NCBI RefSeq assembly: GCF_009724245.1 | Contig: NZ_WNNK01000002.1 | Span: 310,001 to 374,000 of the forward strand | Length of the DNA stretch: 64,000 nt | Direction of reading: 5' to 3' | From: Pseudomonas spelaei | GTDB taxonomy: Bacteria > Pseudomonadota > Gammaproteobacteria > Pseudomonadales > Pseudomonadaceae | In this document: in pieces, positions 8,513 to 16,952 of the stretch | How positions within the stretch are numbered: the first letter of the stretch is position 1 | Layout: every line of letters starts with the position of its first letter | The notes under the pieces: model-generated | The model's input: only the letters and a program-made list of their open reading frames with translations | Database searches by the model: none | Told to the model about the DNA's origin: nothing | Translations under genes and position numbers: made by a program

Positions 8513-8735
8513 ATAACACAGGAATGCGGACGTAAAAAACGTCTGCAATCTTGTTGGGGGGCAGTTGCGCCATCTTACACCGGGCCGCCAAGCCCGTTTG
8601 CTGCCTGTGCAGCGAACGGCGAAGGTAAGCCACCGGACGAAACCGGCGCAACCCCGGCAAGTTGTCAGAAATTTCTTCTGCTGCAAACCCCCATTTACCG
8701 ACTACATTAAAAAGCTGCTACCCAAAACCCGTGGA

Positions 8736-8763
8736 TTGGCTTATCCTTTTTGCTGTATATAAA
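8736..8763 (+). promoter_or_regulatory. Sigma-70-type promoter of yebG
   Basis: TTGGCT (8736-8741) and TATAAA (8758-8763) are separated by 16 bases, about 50 bases before the yebG start. The -10 region lies inside the LexA box, as expected for an SOS gene. Confidence 0.55.
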
Positions 8764-8768
8764 TACAG
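8753..8768 (+). promoter_or_regulatory. LexA (SOS) box
   Basis: CTGTATATAAATACAG matches the CTGT-N8-ACAG LexA operator without mismatch. It overlaps the predicted -10 region of yebG, a known SOS gene in enterobacteria and pseudomonads. Confidence 0.93.
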
Positions 8769-8811
8769 TAGTCGCAAAAGACAACTATCGTGAAGGCATG
8801 TGAGGTGGTGA

Positions 8812-9072
8812 ATGGCCGTCGAAGTGGTATACCGCAGCAGCCGAGATCTGGAGCGTTTGTTCATGGATAAAGCCGAAGCTGACCGTCATGACAAGATGCT
8901 TGAACTCGCTGAGTTGCTGGCAGAAGTGTTGCAAAAAGCCGTGCCGTCCCTGAGCGAGCAGCAGGTGGAGGAAGCCGGGATCTACATGGCGAAGAATCGC
9001 GATGTGTTTGCCAAGGCGTTCAAGAGCCAGCCGGACGCGCTGTCCGAGTTGCTGAACCCAGCGGCGGAATAA
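8812..9072 (+). CDS. yebG: DNA-damage-inducible protein YebG
   Basis: An 86-residue YebG-family protein (MAVEVVYRSSRDLERLFMD, DKAEADRHDKMLELAELL, a helical C-terminal half). Its biochemical role is unknown, but the family is induced by DNA damage. The perfect LexA box upstream supports SOS control here. The coding end is followed by an intrinsic terminator, so it is a single-gene unit. Confidence 0.92.
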   Translation: MAVEVVYRSSRDLERLFMDKAEADRHDKMLELAELLAEVLQKAVPSLSEQQVEEAGIYMAKNRDVFAKAFKSQPDALSELLNPAAE

Positions 9073-9086
9073 AGCCCGAATTGAAC

Positions 9087-9117
9087 AGGCCCTGAATCAT
9101 TGGTTCAGGGCCTTTTT
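9087..9117 (+). terminator. Intrinsic terminator of yebG
   Basis: AGGCCCTGAA / TTCAGGGCCT forms a ten-pair stem with a seven-base loop followed by TTTT, 15 bases after the yebG stop. Confidence 0.9.
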
Positions 9118-9126
9118 AATGCCTGT

Positions 9127-10146
9127 TTATCGGTACAACAACCGCTCGGCCAGCTCATCCGCCACTCGCGCAGGCGAACGTTTTTCAGCCTGGGCATGGG
9201 CGAAGATTTCGGTCAGCCGCGTGCCGATATTCGACAAGTGCGCCGTGATGGTCGCCAGCTCCGCGCCGCTGTGCTTGAGGGCGACGTAGATCAGCCCGCC
9301 GGAGTTGATGACGTAGTCCGGGGCGTAAAGGATGCCGCGCCCCTCCAACTGGTCGGCCACTTGCAGGTTGGTCAACTGGGCACTGGCGGAACCGGCCACG
9401 GCAGCACAGCGCAACTGGGCAACGCTGTGGCGGTTGAGCACGGCGCCCAGGCCGCAGGGCGCGAGAATGTCGCACGGGGTACTGAGCAAGGCTTCGTTGG
9501 CAATCGGGTGAGCGCCCAACTGCTCCATGGCCAATTGCACCTTGCCGTGGTCGATATCGCTCACCAGCAATTCAGCCCCCGCCGCATGCAGTTGCTCGGC
9601 CAAGGCGTAACCGACGTTGCCCAGGCCCTGGATCGCCACGCGCAGGCCTTCCAGGTTATCGCTGCCCAGGCGGGCCATGGCGGTGGTGCGGATGCCCGCG
9701 AATACGCCCATGGCGGCATGGGGCGAAGGATCGCCAGCAGCCGTGGTGCTGGTGACAAAGCGGGTTTGCTGGGCGATGCAGTCCATGTCGGCGACGGAGG
9801 TGCCGCTGTCGATGGCGGTGATGTAGCGGCCGTCGAGTTGCTCGATGCAGCGGCCAAAGGCTTCGAACAGCGCAGCGCGGCTTTCCACGTGGGCCGGGCG
9901 GATGATCACGGCGTTACCGCCGCCGACCTGTAAACCGGCCAAGGCAGCCTTGTAGCTCATGCCCTGGGCCAGGCGCGCAGCATCCGCGACGGCGCTTTCG
10001 TCGTCCGGATAGGCCAAGTAGCGACAACCGCCCAAGGCGGGGCCCAGACGGCTGCTGTGGATGGCAATGACCGCCTTCAACCCCGTCACCGGGTCGATAC
10101 TCAGGTGCAGCGATTCAAGGCGTGAGCTGTGCATGAGCGCAAACAT
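9127..10146 (-). CDS. Leucine/Glu/Phe/Val dehydrogenase-family protein with altered active site
   Basis: A 339-residue member of the amino-acid dehydrogenase family, which oxidises branched-chain amino acids with NAD+. An N-terminal catalytic domain (residues 1-140) precedes a Rossmann domain with the nucleotide motif GLGNVGYALAEQLHAAG. The conserved lysine of MSYKAALAG (K66) is present. However, in the glycine-rich loop GLQVGGGNAVI residue 78 is Asn (codon AAC), where LeuDH has the catalytic Lys of GGGK. The 12-residue spacing from K66 matches K68/K80 of the Bacillus enzyme. The gene is otherwise intact, so activity may be lost or changed. It is transcribed alone. Confidence 0.82.
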   Translation of the reverse strand: MFALMHSSRLESLHLSIDPVTGLKAVIAIHSSRLGPALGGCRYLAYPDDESAVADAARLAQGMSYKAALAGLQVGGGNAVIIRPAHVESRAALFEAFGRCIEQLDGRYITAIDSGTSVADMDCIAQQTRFVTSTTAAGDPSPHAAMGVFAGIRTTAMARLGSDNLEGLRVAIQGLGNVGYALAEQLHAAGAELLVSDIDHGKVQLAMEQLGAHPIANEALLSTPCDILAPCGLGAVLNRHSVAQLRCAAVAGSASAQLTNLQVADQLEGRGILYAPDYVINSGGLIYVALKHSGAELATITAHLSNIGTRLTEIFAHAQAEKRSPARVADELAERLLYR

Positions 10147-10333
10147 CGTCGGGCTCCCGAATCACTTCTTGTAATCGCCAAGTATAGGCCCGCGGTAAAA
10201 GCTTGCCGAAGTACGCAGGAATAAGCCCGCCGGTTTTACAGGCTTTGCGACATAACCAAGTGGGGCGTTTCGTATAAGGCACTGGACGAAAGTGCTCTGC
10301 AAGGCTAAAACGAACCATCCGCCGGAGACCGCA

Positions 10334-11137
10334 ATGAATCCCCGCCAAGCCTTTTTCGCCTGTCTGGAACGTTCACCCCCCGCGCTGTTTGAAGCCGCGC
10401 TGTGGATGGCTGCCGAGCACGACCCCGCCGTCGAACCTCTGGTCATCCTGCACGACTTCAAATGGCTGGCGCAGCGGATCAACCTCGGCATGCCCACCTT
10501 GCCGCCCGATGAACTCGGCCAACCGCTGCTGCGGCGCATGAATGACCTGGGCTTCGCCCAGGACGACTACACCCCGTTACGCCCGGCTGCCGCCCTGCTG
10601 GACAAGGTGCTGCAACGCAAGCGCGGGCAACCGCTGGCCCTGGGCCTGATCGCCCTGGAGCTGGCGCGTCGCCTGGATATTCCCATGGTCGGGGTCAACT
10701 TTCCGGGGCACTTCCTGCTCCGCGTGCCCGGCACCGATCATCTGCTGGACCCCTGTGGCGGTCGGCGCCTGTACCCCAACGATTGCCGCGAGCTGCTGCA
10801 ACGCCAGTACGGGCCGAACCTCAAGCTGCAGGCCGATCACCTGCACACTGCCGAGCCTCGGGAGATCCTGCAACGGCTGTCACGCAATCTGCGCCAGTTG
10901 CACCTGTCCAACGACGATCACCTCGCCGCCCTGGTGGACGCCGAACGCGTGCTGGAACTGGGCAATGCCAGCGCGGCCGACTACCTGGCCCGCGCCAGCC
11001 TGTACCAGCGCCTGGACTGCCCGAATGCCGAGCGCTTTGATCTGGAACACGCCCTGATGCTCAGTGAAGACCCGATCCAGCGGCTGCGCCTGACCGAGCG
11101 GCTGGGGCATCTGCCGCCCAATTCAGTGGTGCATTGA
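10334..11137 (+). CDS. SirB1 family protein (transglutaminase-like plus TPR)
   Basis: A 267-residue cytoplasmic protein. Residues about 40-160 resemble the transglutaminase-like SirB1 N-domain (KVLQRKRGQPLALGLIALELARRLDIPMVGVNFPGHFLLR, with DPCGGR after). The C-terminal third has tetratricopeptide-like helices (LAALVDAERVLELGN, ADYLARASLYQRLD). The molecular function is unknown. The ATG at 10334 follows GGAGACC. Confidence 0.8.
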   Translation: MNPRQAFFACLERSPPALFEAALWMAAEHDPAVEPLVILHDFKWLAQRINLGMPTLPPDELGQPLLRRMNDLGFAQDDYTPLRPAAALLDKVLQRKRGQPLALGLIALELARRLDIPMVGVNFPGHFLLRVPGTDHLLDPCGGRRLYPNDCRELLQRQYGPNLKLQADHLHTAEPREILQRLSRNLRQLHLSNDDHLAALVDAERVLELGNASAADYLARASLYQRLDCPNAERFDLEHALMLSEDPIQRLRLTERLGHLPPNSVVH

Positions 11138-11146
11138 AGCCACCGT

Positions 11147-12517
11147 TCACAACTTTGTCGGCACTTTGAGAATGTCGCTGTACAGCGGATCCTTCGGTAC
11201 GTCGCTGCCCGGCGAACGAACTTGAATGATCAACAGCGCCGCAATCACCGCTGGAATCGCACAGAAGAAGAAAATCTGCTGCACCGGAATATGCATCGCC
11301 AACAGCATGCTCCCGAACAGCGGCCCCAGGATCGAACCAAATCGCCCCACACCCAGCGCCCAACCGGTTCCGGTGGCACGTACATGGGCCGGGTAGAAGT
11401 TGCTGGCGAACGCATTGAGGGTCAGTTGCCCGCCAATGATGCAGAAACCGGCCGCGAACACGCTGGCCACCAGATAACGCGGGTTGTCGTGGTTGAGCCC
11501 CAGCAGGATCGTGCACACCGCGGCAGCCGCCAACACGCCAGACAGCAGCCGCACTTTGCTTTTCAGTCGGTCGGCAAACCAGGCCATGCCGATAGCACCC
11601 AGGGTCCCCGCAAACAGGAACATCGAGGTCACCAGATTGGCCTCATTCATGCCCAGGCCACTTTCCAGCAGCAACGACGGCAACCAACTGATCATGAAAT
11701 ACAGCAGGATCAGGCTGACAAAAAAGGTCGCCCAGATCAGCAGTGTCGGGCGGGCGTAACCATGGCGGAACAGTTCCACTACGGTCAGTTTACTGCCCTG
11801 TTCCTGACGGTTTTCTGCCTCGCTCGCCGCCGGTGGCTGCCAGCCGGGCAGCATGCGTGCGGTGACTTTTTGCAGGCGCGCATAGGGGGGTGCGTCACGC
11901 AGTAAGCGCGGCAGTGACTCCGGCAGCATCCAGGCCAGGAACGGGAACAGCAGCAACGGTGTGATGCCGCCGGCCAGGAACACCGCTTGCCAGCCGAAGC
12001 TGTCGATAAACCCCGCCGCGACAAACCCACCCGCCGCGCCACCGAACGAAAAACCACACGCCGCCAACGTCACCATCAAGGTGCGCAGACGCGGCGGTGA
12101 GTATTCCGACATCAAGGCCATGGCGCTCGGCATCGCGCCGCCCATGCCGATGCCGCAGATGAACCGTGCGGCCATCAAGGTATTCAGGGAGTTAGCGAAG
12201 ACCATCAGCACCGTGAGGCTCGCGTAGATCAGCACACAACACAGCAGGATGCGCCGCACCCCGAAGCGATCCGCCAGCGGTGTCACCGCCAGAGAGCCAA
12301 GGGTCAGCCCCAACAGGTTGGCGCTGAACACCGGACCAAACGCGGCTTTCTCCAAGCCCCAGTCCCTGGCCAACGCTGGCACCACGTAACCCAGGACCTG
12401 AGCGTCGTAGCCGTCGGTGACCAGCAACAACGCCAGCAACAGGAGAATCAACCACTGGTAGCGCGACACCGGACGGGCGTCGAGTGCCGCGCGAAAGCTG
12501 GCAATCTGATTGTGCAT
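11147..12517 (-). CDS. MFS transporter, aromatic acid:H+ symporter type
   Basis: A 456-residue inner-membrane transporter with twelve predicted helices in two halves of six. The loop between helices 2 and 3 (PLADRFGVRR) and the TDGYDAQVLGYVVPAL first-helix motif place it near the AAHS group (PcaK, BenK, MhpT). It lies just beyond maiA on the same strand, separated by a large palindromic repeat. It may import an aromatic substrate of the homogentisate pathway, but the substrate is inferred only from this neighbourhood. Confidence 0.82.
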   Translation of the reverse strand: MHNQIASFRAALDARPVSRYQWLILLLLALLLVTDGYDAQVLGYVVPALARDWGLEKAAFGPVFSANLLGLTLGSLAVTPLADRFGVRRILLCCVLIYASLTVLMVFANSLNTLMAARFICGIGMGGAMPSAMALMSEYSPPRLRTLMVTLAACGFSFGGAAGGFVAAGFIDSFGWQAVFLAGGITPLLLFPFLAWMLPESLPRLLRDAPPYARLQKVTARMLPGWQPPAASEAENRQEQGSKLTVVELFRHGYARPTLLIWATFFVSLILLYFMISWLPSLLLESGLGMNEANLVTSMFLFAGTLGAIGMAWFADRLKSKVRLLSGVLAAAAVCTILLGLNHDNPRYLVASVFAAGFCIIGGQLTLNAFASNFYPAHVRATGTGWALGVGRFGSILGPLFGSMLLAMHIPVQQIFFFCAIPAVIAALLIIQVRSPGSDVPKDPLYSDILKVPTKL

Positions 12518-12602
12518 CGCAAGGTACCTGTGTTGTTTTTTAGGTATCCGCCTTCAGGCGAGGCGGTTTCTGACTGGGAAAATCCAATCGAAACAATCGC
12601 AG

Positions 12603-12749
12603 GTGTAGCCGCTGCCGAGGTACGAGGCTGCGATGCGGGCCGCAGGACCGCCCCCGGGGGCCGCTGCGTCGGAATGCCGCACCAAACCCATCGCAGCCTC
12701 GTACCTCGGCAGCGGCTACACCCATCGCTGGCAAGCCAGCTCCCACATT
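12603..12749. repeat. Long palindromic repeat fused to a right REP half
   Basis: Arms GTGTAGCCGCTGCCGAGG... from 12603 and ...CCTCGGCAGCGGCTACAC to 12721 form the large palindrome. It is followed by ATCGCTGGCAAGCCAGCTCC (12724-12743), the right half of a GTGGGAGC-type REP, without its left half. This is the mirror image of the 1758-1888 arrangement. Confidence 0.85.
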
Positions 12750-12752
12750 GAT

Positions 12753-13397
12753 TTAGGGGGTATCTGGCGTATCCGGCTGGTTTGCCGGGTGCGCCTGGAT
12801 AAACGCCGGATGCTTCGCTGCCAGCTCAGCCACGCGCCGTATACGTGGGTAGGCATCCAGCGGCACCTTGAAGCGCTCTGCCGCGTACAACTGCGGAATC
12901 AGAAACGCATCCGCCATGCCTGGCTGATCACCAAAGCAGTAACCCTGATCACCAATCAACTGCTCAACCGCCGCCAATCCCTGGCTGACCCAATGACCAA
13001 TCCACTCCAGCACCTGCGCCTCGTCGTGCCCCCACTGTTTGAGCAGGTTCTGGGTGCTGGAGTTGTGCAGCGGATGAATATCGCAACCGATGATCGACGC
13101 CACCGCCCGCTCATGAGCCCGGGTTGCCAGTTCCTTGGAAAGCAACGGCACCTGTGGATAACGTTCTTCCAGGTACTCGATGATCGCCGGCGACTGAATC
13201 AACAGCTCGCCGTCATCGGTGCGCAAGGCGGGCACGCGACCTTGCGGGTTGATGGCCAGGTACTCGGGCTGGCGATTGGCGCCGCCCTTGGGCACCAGCA
13301 AGTTAACCGGCACCGCCGTAAAATCCAGGCCCTTGAGCGCGAGCGCGATACGCACCCGGTACGACGAAGTGGAACGGTAGTAGGTATAGAGTTCCAT
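12753..13397 (-). CDS. maiA: Maleylacetoacetate isomerase (zeta-class GST)
   Basis: Isomerises maleylacetoacetate to fumarylacetoacetate with glutathione, the middle step after homogentisate ring cleavage. It is a 214-residue zeta-class glutathione transferase. The N-terminal thioredoxin fold contains the signature YYRSTSSYRVRIALALKG, where the Ser-Ser pair binds glutathione; a helical C-domain follows. It is third in the hmgA-fahA-maiA order, 12 bases after fahA. Confidence 0.95.
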   Translation of the reverse strand: MELYTYYRSTSSYRVRIALALKGLDFTAVPVNLLVPKGGANRQPEYLAINPQGRVPALRTDDGELLIQSPAIIEYLEERYPQVPLLSKELATRAHERAVASIIGCDIHPLHNSSTQNLLKQWGHDEAQVLEWIGHWVSQGLAAVEQLIGDQGYCFGDQPGMADAFLIPQLYAAERFKVPLDAYPRIRRVAELAAKHPAFIQAHPANQPDTPDTP

Positions 13398-13409
13398 GGC
13401 CCTGCCCTC

Positions 13410-14708
13410 TCAGCGCGCCGCGATCACAGTGCCCCGGCATTCGCCGAAGCCGATGGAAGCAAACCCTTCACGCGTACAACGGGCCTGCAGGATGATTTCG
13501 TCGCCATCTTCGAGGAATTTACGGACTTCACCGGACGCCAGTTCAATCGGCTTTTTACCGCCTTCGGTGATTTCCAGCAGGCTGCCGAACTGGCCCGCTT
13601 CTGGCCCCGACAACGTGCCCGAACCAAACAGGTCGCCGGCTTGCAATTGGCAACCGTTGACGCTGTGATGTGCAACCATCTGCGCCACGGTCCAGTACAT
13701 GTACTGGGTGTTGCTCAAGGTCAGGCGATGGGCCGGCAGGTTCTGCTCGCGCATCGAAGCGGTGGTCAGCAGTACTTCCAATTCGATATCGAACGCGCCG
13801 CCTTTCTGGTCACGCGTGTCCAGCAGGTACGGCAGCGGTTGCGGGTCACCTTCAGGGCGTGCCGGTTGTGCCTTGCGAAATGGCGCCAGCGCTTCGGCCG
13901 TCACGACCCAAGGCGAGATGCTGGTGATAAAGCTTTTCGAGAGGAACGGCCCCAGCGGCTGGTATTCCCAGGCCTGAATATCTCGCGCCGACCAATCGTT
14001 GAGCAGGCAGAACCCGGCGATGTGATCCGCCGCATCACCAATGGCAATCGAGTCGCCCATGGCGTTGCCCTGACCGATCCAGATCCCCAGTTCCAGTTCG
14101 TAATCCAGGCGCGCGCACGGGCCGAAGGTGGGTTCGGTCTGACCCGCAGGCAATGTCTGGCCCTTGGGACGGCGCACCTCCGTGCCGGACGGGCGAATCG
14201 TCGACGCACGGCCGTGATAACCGATGGGCACGTACTTGTAGTTGGGCAGCAACGGGTTGTCGGGACGGAACAGTTTGCCGACGTTTTGTGCGTGTTCGAT
14301 GCCGACGTAGAAGTCGGTGTAATCGTTGATCTTCGCCGGCAGGTGCATCTGGCAATCGGCGGCCAACGGCAGTACTTTCGCGCCCAGCACTTCAAGCTTG
14401 CCGCGCAGGCTGCTGTCTTCAGCCAGCAGTTCCAGCAGGCGTTCACGCAGAGCCACCCGAGGACCCCGACCCAGTTCAAAGAAGGCATTCAATTGGCCGC
14501 CTGCGGTGGCCTCCACGGCACGACGGGCCTCGCCTTCAAAGAAATCCAACGCCGCGTGCAGGTCGAAAATATGCTCACCAATGGCCACGCCACTGCGAGG
14601 TGCCGAACCGTTAACGCTGAACACACCCAAAGGCAGATTTTGCAGCGGGAAGTCACGATGACCGTTGGCCGAGGCCACCCAGCTGCGGGTGATGGTGGAC
14701 TGAGTCAT
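13410..14708 (-). CDS. fahA: Fumarylacetoacetase
   Basis: Hydrolyses fumarylacetoacetate to fumarate and acetoacetate, the last step of tyrosine breakdown. Its 432 residues comprise an N-terminal SH3-like part and the FAH catalytic fold with the metal-site segments DYTDFYVGIEHAQNVG and DYELELGIWIG. It starts three bases after the hmgA stop and belongs to the same operon. Confidence 0.96.
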   Translation of the reverse strand: MTQSTITRSWVASANGHRDFPLQNLPLGVFSVNGSAPRSGVAIGEHIFDLHAALDFFEGEARRAVEATAGGQLNAFFELGRGPRVALRERLLELLAEDSSLRGKLEVLGAKVLPLAADCQMHLPAKINDYTDFYVGIEHAQNVGKLFRPDNPLLPNYKYVPIGYHGRASTIRPSGTEVRRPKGQTLPAGQTEPTFGPCARLDYELELGIWIGQGNAMGDSIAIGDAADHIAGFCLLNDWSARDIQAWEYQPLGPFLSKSFITSISPWVVTAEALAPFRKAQPARPEGDPQPLPYLLDTRDQKGGAFDIELEVLLTTASMREQNLPAHRLTLSNTQYMYWTVAQMVAHHSVNGCQLQAGDLFGSGTLSGPEAGQFGSLLEITEGGKKPIELASGEVRKFLEDGDEIILQARCTREGFASIGFGECRGTVIAAR

Positions 14709-14711
14709 GGG

Positions 14712-15995
14712 TTATCTCCGATTCGGGTTGAAGGTTGCGGGCAGCGAGGCCCAGCAAGCATCGTAATTGTTTTGCAGTTGCGTGCATTCCAGGGCGAACC
14801 GGGTGGGACGCAGCACCTGGCTGGTCTCGAACATGAAGGCCATGGTGTTATCAATCTTGTGCGGCGCCAGGTCCGCGGCGATGGCCTTGGTGCAGCTCTC
14901 TCCGTCCGGACCATGGGCGCTCATGCAACTGTGCAGGGACGCGCCGCCCGGCAGGAAGCCTTCGGCCTTGGCATCGTAGGCGCCCTGGATCAGGCCCATG
15001 TACTCGTTCATCAGATTGCGGTGGAACCACGGTGGCCGGAAGGTGTTTTCGGCGACCATCCAGCGTGGCGGGAAGATCACGAAGTCGAGATTGGCCAAGC
15101 CGTGGACGCTGGTGGGCGAGGTCAATACGGTAAAGATCGACGGGTCCGGATGGTCGAAGCTCACGGTGCCAATGGTGTTGAAACGTCGCAGGTCGTATTT
15201 GTACGGCACGTTATTGCCGTGCCAGGCCACCACGTTCAAGGGTGAATGATCCAGCTCGCAGCCCCACAGTTCGCCGAGGAACTTCTGCGTCAGCATCGTG
15301 GGTTGCTTGAGGTCTTCGTAATGGGCCACAGGGGCCAGGAAGTCTCGTGCATTGGCCAGGCCGTTGCTGCCAATAGGCCCCAGGTCCGGCAGGCGCAGCG
15401 GCGCGCCGTGGTTTTCCGCGACATAACCACGGGCTTGTGCATCCAGCAGCTCGACACGGAATTTCAGGCCGCGCGGCAGCACGACGATTTCCAGCGGCTC
15501 GACTTCCAGCACGCCCAGTTCAGTGGCGATGCGCAGGCGGCCTTGCTCGGGAACGATCAGCAGCTCGCCGTCAGCGTTGAAGAACACCCGGTCCATGGAT
15601 TGGTTGGCGCGGTAGTTATAGATGCTGATGCCGGCGGGTTTTTCCGCCCCGGCGTTGGCAACCATGCACACCAGGCCGTCGATGAAATCGGTCGGCTCGC
15701 TCGGGATATCCAACGGGTTCCAGCGCAGGCGGTTGGGGGTTACGGCGCCCAGCGGGCCACCGGCCAATTGCCGTTCAAGCTTGGCGAACGCCGGGTGGTT
15801 GGCCGACGGCTGGATGCGGTACAACCAGGTACGCCGCGCTTCGCTGCGGGCCATGGTGAAAGCCGTACCGGAGAACAGTTCGGTGTACAGCCCGTAGGGC
15901 GCTTTTTGCGGGGAGTTCTGGCCGACGGGCAGCGCGCCTGGCAAGGCTTCGCTGGCGAATTCATTGCCAAAGCCAGATTGATAATTGAGGGTCAT
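14712..15995 (-). CDS. hmgA: Homogentisate 1,2-dioxygenase
   Basis: Iron(II) cupin enzyme that opens the homogentisate ring to maleylacetoacetate. Its 427 residues are close to the family's 430-440. Recognisable segments are [19 protein letters not shown] at the N-terminus, [10 protein letters not shown], and the C-terminal catalytic region [16 protein letters not shown] with [12 protein letters not shown]. The ATG follows AGAGGAAG. It is first in the operon, and the promoter overlaps the HmgR operator at 16035-16053. Confidence 0.97.
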   Translation of the reverse strand: MTLNYQSGFGNEFASEALPGALPVGQNSPQKAPYGLYTELFSGTAFTMARSEARRTWLYRIQPSANHPAFAKLERQLAGGPLGAVTPNRLRWNPLDIPSEPTDFIDGLVCMVANAGAEKPAGISIYNYRANQSMDRVFFNADGELLIVPEQGRLRIATELGVLEVEPLEIVVLPRGLKFRVELLDAQARGYVAENHGAPLRLPDLGPIGSNGLANARDFLAPVAHYEDLKQPTMLTQKFLGELWGCELDHSPLNVVAWHGNNVPYKYDLRRFNTIGTVSFDHPDPSIFTVLTSPTSVHGLANLDFVIFPPRWMVAENTFRPPWFHRNLMNEYMGLIQGAYDAKAEGFLPGGASLHSCMSAHGPDGESCTKAIAADLAPHKIDNTMAFMFETSQVLRPTRFALECTQLQNNYDACWASLPATFNPNRR

Positions 15996-16034
15996 GGATC
16001 TTCCTCTGCGTAGAAGTTATTTTTATCGTAATCC

Positions 16035-16053
16035 AATTACGCATAACGTAATT
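16035..16053. promoter_or_regulatory. HmgR operator palindrome
   Basis: AATTACG-CATAA-CGTAATT is a perfect seven-base inverted repeat between hmgA and hmgR. A third half-site, CGTAAT at 16027-16032, lies next to it and forms CGTAAT-CCA-ATTACG with the left arm. A 17-base palindrome is the known type of HmgR site in P. putida. It covers the predicted -10 of hmgA. Confidence 0.75.
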
Positions 16054-16073
16054 TGATTGGTATTGACCGTCAA
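16045..16073 (-). promoter_or_regulatory. hmgA promoter
   Basis: On the minus strand, TTGACG (16073-16068), a 17-base spacer, and TACGTT (16050-16045) form a reasonable sigma-70 promoter. Its -10 hexamer lies within the operator palindrome, which would explain repression by HmgR. Confidence 0.5.
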
Positions 16074-16113
16074 GCTATAAAGACCGCCATTCGTCTTGGG
16101 ATACACGCCTTCC

Positions 16114-16902
16114 ATGGAAAAGCCGCCCGCTACCCGCGACACCGGTAAACAGAAAGTCCGCTCGGCCGAGGTCGGCACCGACATCCTCAAGGCCCTGGCC
16201 GAACTGTCGCCGGCTACGTCGCTGTCGCGCCTGGCTGAGCACGTGCAAATGCCGGCGAGCAAGGTCCATCGCTACTTGCAGGCCCTGATCGCCAGTGGCT
16301 TCGCCGAGCAGAACACCGCCACCAACCATTACGGCCTGGGCCGTGAAGCCTTGCGTGTGGGGTTGGCCGCACTGGGCAGTATGGACGTGCTGAAAGTCGC
16401 GGCCCTGCCCCTGGCAGAGCTGCGGGACGAGTTGAATGAAACCTGCTTCCTCGCAGTGTGGGGCAATCAGGGCGCCACCGTGGTGCACATCGAACCAGCC
16501 GTACGGGCCGTGACGGTGGTGACGCAACTGGGCTCGGTGCTGCCGCTGCTGAGTTCATCCACGGGGCTGGTGTTCAGTGCCTTTCTACCGTCGCGGGAAA
16601 CGGTCGAGTTGCGTGAGCGGGAAATTCAGGCGGGGATTGCCCATGCGCTGGTGGATGACCAGGCGTATGCCGACACCTGTGAGCAGATTCGCCAGCGCGG
16701 GCTGCATTTTGTCCACGGCCTGCTGATGCCGGGCGTGGATGCGCTGTCAGCGCCGGTGTTCAACGCGATGGGGCAAGTGGTGGCGGTGTTGACGGTGGTG
16801 GGGCCGACGTCGTTGTTTCATGCCGATGAGGATGGGCCGGCGGCCAAGCGATTGCTGGCGGCGAGCCAGGCGGTGAGTTGGCGGATGGGGTATCAGCCCT
16901 GA
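16114..16902 (+). CDS. hmgR: IclR-family repressor of the homogentisate genes
   Basis: A 262-residue IclR-type regulator. The N-terminal winged helix (SLSRLAEHVQMPASKVHRYLQ) is followed by the IclR effector domain (LNETCFLAVWGNQGATVVH, LPLLSSSTGLVF, VLTVVGP). It diverges from hmgA across a palindromic operator. By analogy with P. putida HmgR it should repress hmgA-fahA-maiA until homogentisate binds. The ATG at 16114 is chosen over the in-frame TTG at 16096. Confidence 0.88.
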   Translation: MEKPPATRDTGKQKVRSAEVGTDILKALAELSPATSLSRLAEHVQMPASKVHRYLQALIASGFAEQNTATNHYGLGREALRVGLAALGSMDVLKVAALPLAELRDELNETCFLAVWGNQGATVVHIEPAVRAVTVVTQLGSVLPLLSSSTGLVFSAFLPSRETVELREREIQAGIAHALVDDQAYADTCEQIRQRGLHFVHGLLMPGVDALSAPVFNAMGQVVAVLTVVGPTSLFHADEDGPAAKRLLAASQAVSWRMGYQP

Positions 16903-16925
16903 TTGAGTAAACATCTGAGCGGGCT

Positions 16926-16950
16926 TGTGTGGGAGCAGGCTTGCTCGATC
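16926..16950. repeat. Solitary REP half
   Basis: TGTGTGGGAGCAGGCTTGCT followed by CGATCG resembles one arm of the REP family. No complementary arm follows before the LuxR-type gene ends at 16953. It is probably a decayed element. Confidence 0.5.
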
Positions 16951-16952
16951 GT

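Noticed and set aside
12633..15245. Plus-strand 870-codon frame across the maiA-fahA-hmgA region
   Set aside because: It lies antisense to three well-recognised enzymes and begins within a palindromic repeat. Its product has the biased composition of antisense frames.
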